The position numbers and the translations under genes are program-made. A stretch of 64,000 nt of DNA from Parasponia andersonii (lineage: Eukaryota; Streptophyta; Magnoliopsida; Rosales; Cannabaceae): NCBI GenBank assembly GCA_002914805.1, contig JXTB01000065.1:905002-969001 (forward strand), written 5' to 3'. Numbering within the stretch: the first letter of the stretch is position 1; every line of letters starts with the position of its first letter. Positions 24,978 through 37,775 of this stretch are shown in pieces. The notes beneath the pieces are model-generated. The model was not told where the DNA came from. It saw nothing but the letters and a program-made list of their open reading frames with translations, and did no database searches.

Positions 24978-25425
24978 GACTGTCTTCAATGCAAATATTA
25001 TTTCTAACATTATATTTAATACAAAAAATAGCAAAATGCACCAATTAATTTTTTACTCTAATGCACTATACTATGTAAATATTATTTTGATTTTTTATCA
25101 TTTAATAATTAACAAGCTAATTTTATAAATAGGTGAGTATTGAAAAAATGTATTGATTGAGTATTAAAAAGTGTATATAGTTGATTGAGAATTGGACGAT
25201 GAGAAATTAAATAATTTGATATTACAAAAAAGAAACTTTAGTAATTAAAAAATCAAAGTGTAATATTAATGTCGGATTTAGCATTATGTTTTAATCAATG
25301 TTATACTTAACATCAAGTATAAAGTTAGCACAACAAATAGCATCGTATTGAGGGGGTGGTTTCTTTGTACTATATGTTAAAGTTTAGCATTAGCACAATG
25401 AAGTAACATTATATTGGAGATGCTC
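24978..25425. mobile_element. MITE with TTA target duplication
   Basis: Flanked by TTA at 24975-24977 and 25426-25428. The left end GACTGTCTTCAATG and the inverted right end GAGCATCTCCAATA match at about 10 of 14 positions. There is no coding content. The size (448 bp) and TTA duplication suggest a Tourist/PIF-type MITE. Confidence 0.65.
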
Positions 25426-25428
25426 TTA

Positions 25429-27064
25429 GTGTTGCTCATAATCCAAGTTCCCATGCATGCAAAATTTTTAGGAGACATTTGAGACCATGAATATCTATAA
25501 TCCCAATTTTTTTGAGGTGATTTGGTGGAGTTAGAGTTCTAATTATATTTTGAATTTCATAAGGTCGTCTAGTGGGCTTGTATCCTAATCTTAATCATTT
25601 ATTAATATAAAGGTGTGTTTTGATAATATGACTTTATTTCGTGACTCTATTATTTTTTTACTATAAATATTCATCTTATTAGCAACTTGCATTTTTCTTT
25701 CCTTTTCAATTTTGTTGTCTCTATCTACTCAGCTTTTCCAGCAACCTCTTTTGGAAAAACAAATTGGGTTGCAAAAACCCTAAAGAAATTTTATTGAATG
25801 TTATCAAGTATCAACAAATGAAACAATGGGAAGTAAAAGTGGTCTTTTAATTCTTTGGTTTTGTATACACAATAAGAATATTTATATATATATGGAGAGT
25901 TTTTAATATGTATTTTTACTTTTACTCCGTAGATAGATATGACAAGGAGCCAAGTGGGAGCCCCCACTGAAAAATTGGGAAAAAAGAAAGTGACTTATAT
26001 AACCTAAAATCAAGGAGAAGAAAAAGGCGTATAGTTAAAATCCCCATTGATTGGCTAGCCTATTATATATGTTTAGGATTTCTAAATAGTAAAGCCCAAG
26101 AGCGAGAAACCTAATGGGCCCAAATAAACTATAACTAAGTAATGTGCAGGTCTCAAAGAAACTAATATCACGGAAGAAAAGGGAAAAAAAGAAAATAACA
26201 AAACATATTTACGATTTAATTCTTTTCACATATCAAATTCAAATGGCCCACATGTTAAAGGCTCAAGTTTAGCTTCTATTTAATTTAATCTCAGATTGGC
26301 TAAAACTTAATAAAATAAAATCTTATAACTATCCTATTCTTCAAGAAAAGTGAAACCCTTCAACAGTTCAAGTTCAAGTTCAACTTCCCCTTTTTTTTTT
26401 GTTCTTCTCCATAAAACCTTCAACTCTAACCCTCTATTTTATCAATTGAATTTTTTTTTTCCTTAGAATTGTTCAAATCTTCAATATCCAAGGGCAAAAA
26501 CTTTTACAAGTCTAATGGTCTAAACTATTGTGCTAATAAAAAATAAAAAATCCAATTACATAACGATTTACATATTATTGGAACAACTTAAACTGAAATT
26601 TGAAGTCGAGGATTTGTTATATATATGTACAATCTATATAAGCCTGAGATGAAAATCCAATTTCAACTAATTAAATATTGACCAATTACTTAATGAGATA
26701 ACATTGATAAATGACATGCAATATAAAATTGAAATATATATTTGGAAATATATTTATGGAAATATATGTCATGTTAGTCGAGACTTGAGAAGAATTGGAA
26801 TCACTTTTTATTTCTATAGCATAGACTCCATTTTTTTTTTGGTATTGACAAAGTTGTACTTGTTTAAGGCTATAGTACTTTTTACTTTTTATGTCGTTAT
26901 AATCTTTCGTAATTTTAGATCCTAATATTTCAATTCTAAAATTTAAGTTGTCATTCTATAGAATTTTGTGGATTAGTTGATACTATAATTATTAACTCCA
27001 TTGATTAATGCACCAAAGATCTTATTATCCTAGATTTTTTGGATATATAAAAAGTTTTTTTTTT
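25429..27064. other. AT-rich stretch without a gene
   Basis: I find no supported gene. The left end of the following hAT element should lie near the right edge but no terminal repeat is visible. Confidence 0.45.
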
Positions 27065-29420
27065 GTTTTAATTCAACAACTATAAAAAGATATTTTAAGA
27101 GAAAGTTGGAATCACCGATTCCTACGAGAAAAGACGGAGAGAATACAAAATCAAGTAATATAGATATTATTCTTCCAGAACTTCCAACAGATACTGGGTT
27201 AAAAATTTCAATTTCATAGTACAATTCTAATGTTAGAAATCAATTATATCCAGCATATATACCAAAAAAGGTCCTTATTAGCATCAGGACCGTAACTTTC
27301 CATTGAAAATATTTGGGAAACAATCAAGAAAATTAAACTTTGCATAGTTTGAAAAGTATACTAATTAGTTGGAATATAGTATAGCAAAGGGTGTTGCATT
27401 TTGCCTATATTATTATCTTTCTAAGCGAAATCTTAGAGAACAACCAGGATGTATTCGTCAGAGAAGGTTTTTCAAATTGGAAAAATAGTTAAAGAATTCA
27501 AATTCATGTTGGAGGCTCTAAGAGTGAACATAACCCAGCATGGAAGAAGAGTAAAGTCTTGATGAACTAAAAATAATATATTCAAATAATTTTATCAAAA
27601 CAATCAAACCAAGCTCGTAGTGATTATCGAAGACACTTGATTGCATTAATTAATTTTATTTGTTTTCTTTTACGACAAGAGCTTGCTTTACGTGGAGATA
27701 ATAAATCCAAAAATTCGAGCAATCAAGGTAATTTTCTTAAGCTCTTGCATTTAAGATATCAAAGCTATTACAATAAAAAATGATCCAGAAAATTTGAAAT
27801 TGATATCATCTAATATTTAGAAAGAGATTGTACGTTCTATTAGAGCAGAAACTATTAATGTTATGACTAAGGATATTGGTAGTGCATTATTTTGTATTAT
27901 AGTTGATAGATCTTGTGATATTTCAATAAAGGAGCATATGGCTGCAATATGATATTATGTGAATAAGAAATTAAGTATTTTATAGGAATTGATCACGTTG
28001 TTAGTACCACAGTTTTCTCACTTAAGGATACTATTGACAAATTATTTTCTAGATATAGATTAAGTATATTTAGATTACGGGACAAGGATATGATGTGGCA
28101 AGTAATATATAAGGCGAGTTAATGGTCTCTAAAATACTTATTTTTTAAAAGAAAATTCATATATTTATTATATTCATTATTTTGCTCATCAACTTCAACT
28201 TGCTCTTGTAGATATGGCAAAAAAATATATTCAAGTTGCATCATTTTTCAGCTTGATTACCAGTGTTGTAAATATTGTTGGAACTTCTACAAAATATTAT
28301 GAAGAAATTATGATATTCTTCGAAAAAAAATAAGATGTCATAATTGTTAAAGTGTTCAAGAATGGTGAGATCTCAAGTAGTCGACATCAAAATCAAGAAA
28401 TTACTCTGAAATGGTCGGCCAATACTTGTTGGAGCTTATACTATGATACTTTACTTAGCTTGACTACCATGTTCTCTTTAGTAATTAATGTTCTTGAAAC
28501 AATTATAGATGATAGAATAAATTTTTAAAAAGGATCTGAATCAAATAATTGACTAAAATTAATTTTGTCATTTGATTTTGTTTTCAACCTAAATTTAATG
28601 AAGACATTATTAGGAATTACAAATAAATTATTGACAGTATTACAGAGAAAAGATCAAGATATGGTAAATGCCATAAATTTGATGAGATTGTGCAAGCAAC
28701 AATTACAGATGATGAGAGAAAATAAGCGGGAATCTATTTTTAATCAAGTCTCAACTTTTTATGAAAATCATAATTGTTTTAAATATGGGTAATACTTCTG
28801 TAACTAGAGGTCGATCACAACGTAGAATGCAAGAAACACAAATTTGCATTATTTTTGTTTGGAGTTATTTTGTACTATCATTGATATACAACTTCAAGTA
28901 CTCGTTTTAATAAGGTAAATAATGTATTGCTTTTTTGTATAATATGTTTATGTCCTGGTGATTTATTCTCCACTTTTGACAAAAAGAAGTTAATCTACTT
29001 TGCTAAGTGTTATTTAAAAGATTTTTTTAATATAGATCTCATGGTATTTGATAATCAACTTGAAAATTATATTCTTGATATGCATTCTAGTCAATAAATT
29101 TGTGATCGAAGAGCATTGGTGAACTTGCAAATAAAATGGTTGATAAAAAATAAAAATAAATAAAAACGAATGTACATCTATTAGTATATCAACTTATGAT
29201 GTTGGAACTACTTTTACCAGTTATTACTACTACTATAAAAAGAGTATTTTCATCTATGAACTTTATTAAGATTCGTCTACACAATTGAATGAGTGAACAA
29301 TGGATGAACGACAATTTACTTATTTACATTGAGAAATACATCTTTAATAGCATTGATAATAAAATTATTATACAATATTTTCAAGTAATGAAAACCTGTC
29401 GAGGGCAATTGTAATAAATT
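27065..29420 (+). pseudogene. hAT-type transposase (TTF zinc finger, DUF4371), degenerate full-length copy
   Basis: Domain order is complete. N-terminal: KRYFKRKLESPIPTRKDG and LPELPTDTGLK (27080-27210); zinc-finger region: YYYLSKRNLREN, VFVREGFSNWK, IQIHVGGSKSEHNPAWKKSK (27400-27560). DUF4371 core: IRAETINVMTKDIGSALFC and IIVDRSCDISIKEHMA (27838-27955), then SFDFVFNLNLMKTLLGITNK and LQRKDQDMVNAINLM (28570-28690). C-terminal hAT dimerisation part: ITTTIKRVFSSMNFIKIRLH and QWMNDNLLIYIEKYIFNSID (29220-29360). Many stops and frameshifts occur. Downstream, GCCCCCTCTGACCAAAATTC (29460-29479) resembles a terminal repeat; no matching left end is visible. Confidence 0.85.
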
Positions 29421-29795
29421 TAATAGTTTTTAATAAGAATTTTAAATTACTTAGTATAAGCCCCCTCTGACCAAAATTCTTGCCCATGTCCCTATAATGG
29501 GTACTTTAATAAAGTTTTAAATGATTTGCAATAATAAATCAAAACTCCTATTTCTATTTAACTCTGTCTAATTCTTTTAGGGAATCTCTTTATTTTGATT
29601 CTCACTAAAGAAAGAACGATGTAGTAGAAATTTGTTAATGAAAAAAAATTGAACCAAATCAAAATAATTGAATTGAGATATCTATTAGAAATTATTATTT
29701 TCTTTTAGCCAACCTAATATAATAGTCATCAGCTACCTCTTTACGAATGTATCGTCGTACCTCTTTTTAATCTCTTCTAAACCATCTTTATCATC

Positions 29796-29990
29796 TTTTT
29801 TTTTTTAAATATAAGACTTAATTAATTATTTTCACTTATTACAAATTAAAAGAAAATACTTATTATTATCTAATCCTCACCCTATCCTATAAGAGATAAT
29901 AGATTTTCACACTTATTCCCATTGTGACTCAAATCTAAGACTGAAATTCTAAATAGAAAGTATTCTTAATACTTGAACTAACCTACGTAA
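29796..29990 (-). mobile_element. SINE-like element, same family as 3046-3210
   Basis: The left edge has a T-run followed by AAATATAAGACTTAATTAATTA and TTTTCACTTATTACAAATTA, which parallels the 3' tail of the SINE at 3046. On the minus strand the right edge gives an A-box-like GGTTAGTTCAAGTATT, and near 29931 a weak B-box (GATTTGAGTCAC). I cannot define target duplications. Confidence 0.6.
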
Positions 29991-29992
29991 AA

Positions 29993-30119
29993 AGAAAGAT
30001 CTTCGTCTTCCTCGTACACTCAAAATCAAAGTTTTAGAAAGATCTTCGTCCTCCTCGTACACTCAAAATCAAAGAAAAACTATCTTCGTCATCCTCTAAA
30101 CACTCAAAATCAAAGAAAA
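29993..30119. repeat. Minisatellite, three units of about 41-45 bp
   Basis: Three units built on GATCTTCGTCNTCCTCGTAC followed by ACTCAAAATCAAAG begin at 29993, 30037 and 30080. The unit length is not a multiple of three. The array lies just upstream of exon 1 of the SDE3-like pseudogene. Confidence 0.85.
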
Positions 30120-30264
30120 ACTATGTATGGATTAAAAAGGCTTCTTCAAAACCATCTCCTTCTCCATCTTCCTCAAAACCCACCTCAGAATCTTCAAAAC
30201 GTCTTCCATTTTCTCGAGAGCTGCCACCAAATGTTATCCGACTCGTTTTGAAGGCCCCTCAAAT

Positions 30265-32812
30265 GTGACAAGTCAGAAGGCCAAAGCAAAAAAATCATAT
30301 GCTGAAGAGATTTCATATAAACCAGCTTTATCACTCCTAAATCCGACTGCATCTCCTTTTAGTTCAACTTCTTCTGATAGGACAATCCTGTCTCCCTCTG
30401 GATTGTCTCCCTCGTCCCCCAAGTTCCATGTAACGTTACAGCGGATTCAACCATCGGCTCCTTCAGATGGGGAAAAAAAAAAAACAATAAGGCAAATTAT
30501 TCAACAGTAAGGCAAATTGTTCATTGTCTGAAAATGATTCATTACCAATATACAGAATACCAAAGTCTATTCAAATTCTGATCAAGAAAGAGATAGCACC
30601 GAGAGTTCTGAACCGGCATTTGTCTCCCTCATCTTACAGTGATTACTTTGCTGCTCTTTTGTATGCTGAGGAGTTTTTCTTGCAGGTATGCTAAAATGTC
30701 CTTTCATTTTTCATTAAGACTCTATGCTAATCTTATAATTAGCTTCTTTCTAACCATGGATTATTCTGTTTCTTGATTAACTTGGCAAGCAGCCGGAACT
30801 AATATTGGCTAAACTGTTGGTAATGAAGTGAGACATAGTATAGACCATACATCTTCCCTTGCTACAACAATGCATTGATCTGATGCCATTACTAATCAAT
30901 TAGTTACCATCTTAATCGTTGATCATAAAACTCCTTTTGGTTCATAAGAGATAATTCCATATAGTAGCATATATAGCCTTTGTAATTGATATTGTAACAC
31001 CAAATACGACACTCTTCACTTCTATTTTAGTATTTATTACCCTTTTGACTACCTAACTAAGATAAAATTCTCATAACAAGCAACCATTTTAGACCTAATT
31101 TTGTAAAACATTGGTGGACATTTAAGTGATCTAATTTGATTCGTCATCAAGGCATGGTTAAATAATCTATTATAATTTTGTGCTTTTCACAGATCAGATA
31201 AGGTTATGATAAGCCAGAGTATTTGTTAACTATCATTCTTTCATGCTATTTTGGTTTCTTTGAGCCAGAAATGGAGCAAATTTAAACTGCATAATGTGGA
31301 ACTGGAGTTGCATGATGCTACCATTCATACATGGTGGAAAAGGAAGAAGAATGGCAAGATCTTCATTGTGTTGGAGATCGATTCTTTTCCAGAGAGGCGA
31401 CCCTTTCTCTTATCAAGGGACATGGTCTACGCTCGACATTCTGACAAGACAGTTCAGCCACTTGAGGTAGACTCTCTGTAAATTTTCAAAAACATAAACA
31501 TGGTAATTGCCTATCCACAAGACAGATTGAGATGCGGCTTACTTGCTGAGCTATTTTTCTTCGTGTTCTTCCGTGAACTCTTGGTCTTTGTATTACAATG
31601 AAATGCAGACTATTAAACTTCATTGCCAATAATCCTCAATTCCACATCCCGTTATGGTATTTGAGAATTGAATGTGGTCTTGATGAAATATGGCATAGCT
31701 ATTAAGCTGGAGCAAACTCTCATCTTTTTCTTCTACAATTTACAAGCAAAAATCTTCACTAGAATTGCTATTGTACAAATGAGGCGAATTGCTGTCTATA
31801 TTGATTTGTCAATGAACTCTTAATATAATTAATAAAAGCCATTACCAAGTATCAGTCCCACTAAATAAGTGATGTCTTTGAAGAGAATAAATTAGTGTCT
31901 TTTAACTTTCCACATTTTAGCCAGAGTAAGCTCCTAAAAAGGATGCTTTACGAAGATAACATAAATGCAGTATCATATATTATGAACATTTTCCGACCTT
32001 AATGTTCTTAGCCGCTCAACATGATGTGGTTTACCTACGTACCACTTAATGTTCAAGCAATCGGCGCTGCCTTATTTTCTTCATTCTCCAAGTCCTCCAT
32101 CCTCTTCCTAGATTCTCTCCGGAAAACCCATCATCACAAAACCAGCTATGCCTTCAAACAGGAAAAATACACTTGAGCTAGATCAAGTTTCTGCTGTTGA
32201 TGAGATCTTAAGCATTCAATCCCCATCACATTATCTAGCAGAGGGCCAACTTTGTGTAATCCATTCAGCATTTAAACAGAAGACACGGTCAAAAACCGGA
32301 GAAGTTGTCCAGATTTACCAAACTCCTCAGCATCAAATTCTCATATGCTCACCCCTGAATACTACATTTGATGAGCTAATGATAAGTTTGCAGAAGCTGA
32401 TACCAGAATCCATATGTTCCGGGTAAATGCTGCTTTCCGGGAGATCAATGTGGTGCCAACTGACATCCTTCTCTCATGTCCTTAAGATGGCGAGTGCTTC
32501 ACTTCTCCTTAATTCCAAGAACTCAAGGAATTCAGAGTGATTCTGTCAACCTTCGTGTCATGTTTTCGGCTTCATAGAGAAGGCTTGGCTGCAGGGCATT
32601 TTAGTCATACCTTTGTAGTGGATGCTTCAGATGGTGCAGAGCCAGAAACCATCATAGCTCTTGCTAATTTTGCTGATGAGAATATGGCCGTGATCGTCAC
32701 TGGTTCACCCAGAAACACACCATATCTTGTTCGTTCTGACGTGGCCAGGAGGAGAGGCTTGAAAATTTCCTACTCTGAAAGACTTAGAATGCAAGCTCTA
32801 AGCGACTGAATA
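30265..32812 (+). pseudogene. SDE3/MOV10-like gene, second copy, disrupted
   Basis: Paralog of the gene at 10790 with the same exon plan. Exon 1 ends at 30685 with SLPIYRIPKSI then SDYFAALLYAEEFFLQ; exon 2 is 31269-31466 (KWSKFKLHNVELELHDA to RPFLLSRDMVYARH), in phase 0; exon 3 is homologous from about 32050 to 32809. Lesions: a frame change near 30476-30512, where an A-run and a 20-bp duplication (AAGGCAAATTRTTCA) occur; the first ~48 residues of exon 3 (RVV..FSFNRVC) not found; a 2-bp loss near 32410 within PESDMFR; and TAA stops near 32483 and 32510. The last open stretch (32537-32809) keeps GHFSHTFVVDASDGAEPETI. Motif II is VDAS here too. The N-terminal anchor of the first copy is not seen. 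Confidence 0.8.
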
Positions 32813-33872
32813 CCCTTTGATCCCTTTGAGTCCTTTTTGTTGAGCTGAATTGTTGTTCTATTTGCAGTAGTTTTCGCTTGCAGGAACGACTTTGCATCAA
32901 CTAAAAACTTTTTTGAGCTTCTTTTCTGCTTGCTTATTAGAACGAGGATATGTCAACTACATTGGTTGCGTTTTCTTATGCCTTTTGACAAGTACCGTAT
33001 CAACTTGGGCATTTTCTTTGTTCGTCTTTTAAGCGCTATCATTGTTAAGAGTTATCGATGAAGTTGCAGGTGATAGTTGTCCCCCCTTTCTTAGAGGCTT
33101 GTCTCACCAGCAACTAATCCGGAGAGTTTCCAATAAACAAAAAGTAACCTTCCACCTTTAAGCGCTTAAATTTGACTTCTATTATCATCAGGTTGGAACA
33201 GGCTTTACCAAAAAGAAAGAAGGTTCCCCATTTGCATCTACCTAATGTTGATGATGACGGGAACATTTTTTTTTCCCCCTTATCTACTTGGTTTAAACGA
33301 TAAATTAGTGAGCCCATTGTCCTGGCTATCATCTTTTGGACCGATTTACCTTTGATTTCTTCAGAAGGGAAAGAACATAACGACAATTAAAAGAGCTTAT
33401 TGTCTGAATTGCAATTACTGGGCTATTCGGCTATAATTACGCGGCTTTCTAAGTTCCAACAAATAAATAAACATTACTCTGTACTAAACAGTTATGTACG
33501 CTCCATTCTTCTTAGCGACTTTTTGTCAGTCAAAACAATTGCCCAAACTCAAAAATAGAACGAAAATTCAAATACAATTCAAGTGACAAGCCGACGCAAT
33601 TAAGTAATGCTCTCGTACTTGCAGCACGTGGGGAAAAAAGGGTATTTACCAGTACTGAAAAGCATCAGCCGTTTTAGATTCAGAGGCGTAACTTGAATTT
33701 GCGCTTAGGACCACGCTATTAAAGGTTTACTTGAGCAACTGAATGATGCCAAAGATTAATCCCAAAAAGAACAAAGGTCTCATTGTATTATCACCAATTT
33801 AAAACCTCATTATGTTATTATCTTTGGAAATGAGAACTGTAAGTTGTAACAAACACTACAAAGATCATGGAC
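32813..33872. other. Convergent intergenic region
   Basis: Lies between the pseudogene (plus) and PFD5 (minus) and should hold both 3' regions. A 90-codon minus-strand frame (33114-33386) has no recognisable domain, and I do not support it as a gene. Confidence 0.5.
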
Positions 33873-36187
33873 TCACTGTGCACTAGGAGACAACTGCTTT
33901 AATTTTGCTTGCAAAATTGCCCCAGCTTCACCTGCTATGCTTTTCTTTTTCGAGGCAACCTGCATTTTGATTTCAGAAAATTTTAATCGGAATAGATCGC
34001 AGCATGAAATTGTGAACAAAAGGTTAACCAAACTATTAACAAAATTTAGAAAATCTGAAACAAAGCAGCTCCATGAACAATAGTGCGGAGACATTCAATA
34101 CAGTTATGGCTAGAACTAGAACATTTCTTGCTACCCTAATCAATAATGCTTTGTTTTAATCTCATAACCATGAGACAAAATGCAAATGAAATATGCACCA
34201 TCGGTAGAAAGGAGGATGATGAGAAAACTAGCCAACCAAATTTACCTAATTTCATTCTAAAGAGTAGAGCTTCTCAGATACCTGATAAATGCTTCTATTT
34301 TTGCACTAATAACACTTGCTCTCAACATTGAGCATATTAAAGAATCTCAGTTATAAGCTGCCAATTAAGTTGCCATTTTTATAGAACAAGAATGGGATTA
34401 ATGTAGAACATTCACAGGAAAAGCTATTCATGAAATAAGTAGGTTTTTACTCATAACAAGCCAAAAATGACAACATTTTAAGAAACTCCATTTTTTTTGT
34501 CTGAAGAAAAAATACTATAGGGTTGGAGGGTGGTGTACCCATATAAGGTTATAGGATTAGAGACTCCAGTTATAACTTGTCAGGGTTCCATTTGACAAAA
34601 AACAAATTGGGTAAACTGGGCAAAGAGATGAAACTACCAAACCACGACAGTTTACAACCAAACTTAAGTTTTCTTTAAGTCATTATGATCTTCATGTCAT
34701 CAAGAAGTCTTTCAAATCATAGTTTAGATAATAAGAACCTGTTGAAGACAGGAAGAATAGAGACTCAGTAACAGAGTTTTGGGTGAAAATTTGCTATAAC
34801 CAAGATTAATGCTATGCACAAACCGAAACATTGATTTATGAGACAATGATAAACTTGGCAAAGGACAGAAAAATTACTTAGAGTCTATATTATTATGCAA
34901 ATATAATATTGCTCTACATGTTTAAGGCTCGTTTTTCCCTTCCCATTTTGACATTGGTTCTTCTAAACTCGGGTGGCAAACACTTGGCATCTCACAACAA
35001 AAAAACTAATTACTCTCTGTAAATAAACAGCAGCTCTTTATCATGAAGCTCTAATTGAGATTTTGCAGTTTATTTAGCTAATCAGCTTGTAAACATAAAT
35101 CGATCTTTTTATCTTTCAGATGCTAAAGGGATGTACCTCAACAAGTTGATCAAAATTCGATTTCAGCAAGTTGTTCTTCCGTTCACAATAATCTTTGCCT
35201 TCAGCCATTGTTTTCTGATATAGAGAAACAAATCAAAATATAAAATTTCGACAAAACAAAGCACCACAATAAGCAACACACAAGTGGAATACTAAATTCA
35301 TTCCACATGCATATACATTGATATAAATATATATATATATATATATATATCCTGTATTTCTTCAATTCGATATGTGCTACAATCTATAAGAGATTGTATC
35401 AAATTAATTTAGCAACTTAAAAGGGTCAACTTGCAAACTATTAGCGTTACCTATAAACAACCATTTGAAAAGAAAGCTGAAAATTCAGATACTCCCTTGG
35501 TAGGGTACCATAAAGAAAAATAGTTCATATCCCAATTGGAACAGAAATCCAACCCCCATGTCAATTATTTATTGTTAGACGTTTCAAGAACTTAATGACA
35601 GTGAGTCCTACTAAATTAGTTTTAGAACCTTTGCACTTAATCCAAGTTGTATTTGTTAATGGTCACAAGAACATTGATAAATTATCAAATTACAACACTA
35701 TTCATAATATCAAACTGGCACTTAATTTACTCTAATACAACCCCAACCCATATAATGACTTTAAAAAATTGGAATTATTCAATTAAAACAAGAACCAGAA
35801 GGGTCACTCAAAGTCACAACCAGGAAAATAATAAAATAGAAGGAAGAGAAGAAGCGAGAGAGAGACCTCGACGAAGTAACCGGTGCCGACGTCGACCAAG
35901 ACGTTATCGGCGTCATGTAGGGTTCCGGCGACGTAGAGGGAGGCAGTCATGGGGACAAGCATCTTCTTGCCTTGGGGACGGACAGAGAGGTCGTTGAGGG
36001 CGGCGGAGGCCAGGTCGAGGCGAGTGGTGGCGGTTCGGATGTTGTTGAGGCTGTCCTGAAGCAGATTCACCTCAAGATCCGTCTGCTCCTTCACCGCCTT
36101 GAGCTGCTCCACGCTCAGCTTCTCTAGTCCCAGTCCTCCTCCGCCACCACCGCTGGTGCTTCCGCTTCCACCTTTCGACGACGCCAT
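33873..36187 (-). CDS. PFD5: Prefoldin subunit 5
   Basis: Three minus-strand exons, 36187-35867, 35214-35137 and 33959-33873, join in phase 0 into 161 residues. Introns of 652 and 1177 bp have GT..AG ends. Exon 1 carries a Gly/Ser-rich start, then LSVEQLKAVKEQTDLEVN, LQDSLNNIRTATTRLDLA, RPQGKKMLVPMTASLYV and VLVDVGTGYFVE; exon 2 KTMAEGKDYCERKNNLLKSN; exon 3 VASKKKSIAGEAGAILQAKL. This is the alpha-type prefoldin plan: two coiled-coil helices flanking beta hairpins. Prefoldin is a cytosolic hexamer that passes unfolded tubulin and actin to the CCT chaperonin. Plant PFD5 is usually about 150 residues; the extra length is the Gly-rich N-terminus. ATG 36187 is chosen because no in-frame ATG lies just upstream. 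No lesion is seen. Confidence 0.95.
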
Positions 36188-36624
36188 TTTCTTCTTCTTC
36201 AAACTCTTCTCTTCTCTTCAAGCTTCGACCATTTTCCTCCTCCTTTCTCTTGATCGAACTTTTATTTTATTTTTTATTTGTTATTTGGGTGGAAAATTAT
36301 ACTGATGTCCCTGATTTATGTTAAAATTACAGTAATAACTCCGAACCAACAAAAAATTACAATAACTGTTCTTTTGGCTCTCGTGACAAACAGTTTATTA
36401 TTAAATGCAAATTATTGCTGGTCGAAAAGAAAAATTTTTCTCGAATTTCTATAGATAGATAGAGGGAGTTACTTTTAGAATTTAAGGAGTTTTTTAATCT
36501 CCACTTTTGCTCCGGATTAAATACGGAGTATAATAAATAGATAATAAAATATTTATTATATTATTTATAATTAATAATATTTTATAGGATGATATGATAA
36601 TATTTGTTTGTAATATAATAAGAC
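36188..36624 (-). promoter_or_regulatory. PFD5 upstream region
   Basis: Holds the 5' UTR (TC/AG-rich near 36195-36250) and presumably the core promoter of PFD5. No sharp TATA box stands out near the start. A mobile element begins at 36625, only about 440 bp from the start codon. Confidence 0.4.
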
Positions 36625-37766
36625 TAGAGTTTCTACCATACATTCCTAGGTTTTTTGTGTATCAATATACCCTTATTTTAAGATTCTTTTCTAAAAATAA
36701 ACTAAGGATCACAATAAAATTGTAAATGCTACTTCACCTGATTTTACCCAACTGATTTTACCCAATTAAGATTTTTTTTTTACTAAAGTTCCAAAATAGG
36801 AGAATTGAGGAAGAAGATGGACAACTTTACCTAATTTTACCCAATTAAGATTTTTTTTTATTAAAGTTCTAAAGTACGAGAGTTGAGGAAGATGGACAAC
36901 TTTAATAAATGAAGGAGAAGATGTGGCATATTCTAGTGAAGCAAAAATGAGTTCAAATCTATCAATCTTTAACATTTTCAGTGGCTCCATTCAAACCCAA
37001 TTCACAAATTAAGAGCTTCCAACAACAAAATAATAGAAATAACAAACTAAAATGTTTAGGCAAAATCTTAATTCATATATACATAATTCAGCTTAAAAGT
37101 CAGAACAAATACCATGTAATCCTACATTAATCAAAATCCAAAATTAAACACTCAAAATGAAATTTTTTTTTTATATTCCTTCATTTTCTAGGCAAACAAA
37201 GAGACCACTTGACAGAAATGGTGCAAAAAATTCATCTTCAATTTCAATTAAACAACAAATAAATATCTGTCATCCAATTCAATTCTATAAAATCCATAAA
37301 CCCAGTGATGCAAGAGCCCCACAAAAACAATCCAACAAAAATATGGTGCTCTGCCCAAAACCCACCTCCAAAATTGGTGGATCAAAGCCCTCGAAACTCC
37401 AAAATCAGAAATAAATCAGATGGGAGAAAGAGATAGAGTTTTGTTACTATTATTGTTGTAAGTATTATATAAAATAATGTATCTATTCTTCTACAAGATT
37501 GAGCCGAAGAGGAATCATCCTAGGGTTGGAGATTTTCGGTGCTTGAATTTTGACAGTTAAATGAAAAAAGCAAAAAAAAAAATAAGTTGAGGAAGAACAA
37601 GCATAATTTTAGCAAAAGAGGAAGAAGATGGGGTATAATCTAGTGTATCCAACTTTATTTATTTACCGTACTCTTTGGGACTTATAAGTCTTAAGATTTG
37701 TTAAAAGCCGTTCAGCAGAAGTGTATTGATACACCAAAAAACTAGGGGTGTATTGTAGAAACTCCC
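36625..37766. mobile_element. Mutator-like element with about 41-bp TIRs, possible Pack-MULE
   Basis: The left end GAGTTTCTACCATACATTCC and on to GTGTATCAATA (36627-36667), and the inverted right end GAGTTTCTACAATACACCCC and on to GTGTATCAATA (37766-37724 region), match over about 41 bp. The flanks TAATAAGAC (36616-36624) and TAATAAGAT (37767-37775) are a 9-bp target duplication with one mismatch. Inside are a tandem duplication (36752-36904) and a less AT-rich stretch (about 37290-37560) that could be captured host sequence; no transposase is present. Confidence 0.8.
36752..36904. repeat. Tandem duplication of about 75-79 bp
   Basis: Units 36752-36830 and 36831-36904 share ATTTTACCCAATTAAGATTT, TAAAGTTCYAAARTA and GGAAGATGGACAACTTT. 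A third partial start (GATTTTACCCAACTG) precedes them. It lies inside the Mutator-like element. Confidence 0.85.
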
Positions 37767-37775
37767 TAATAAGAT

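Noticed and set aside
33114..33386. 90-codon minus-strand frame between the pseudogene and PFD5
   Set aside because: No recognisable domain; it lies where the 3' ends of two convergent genes are expected.
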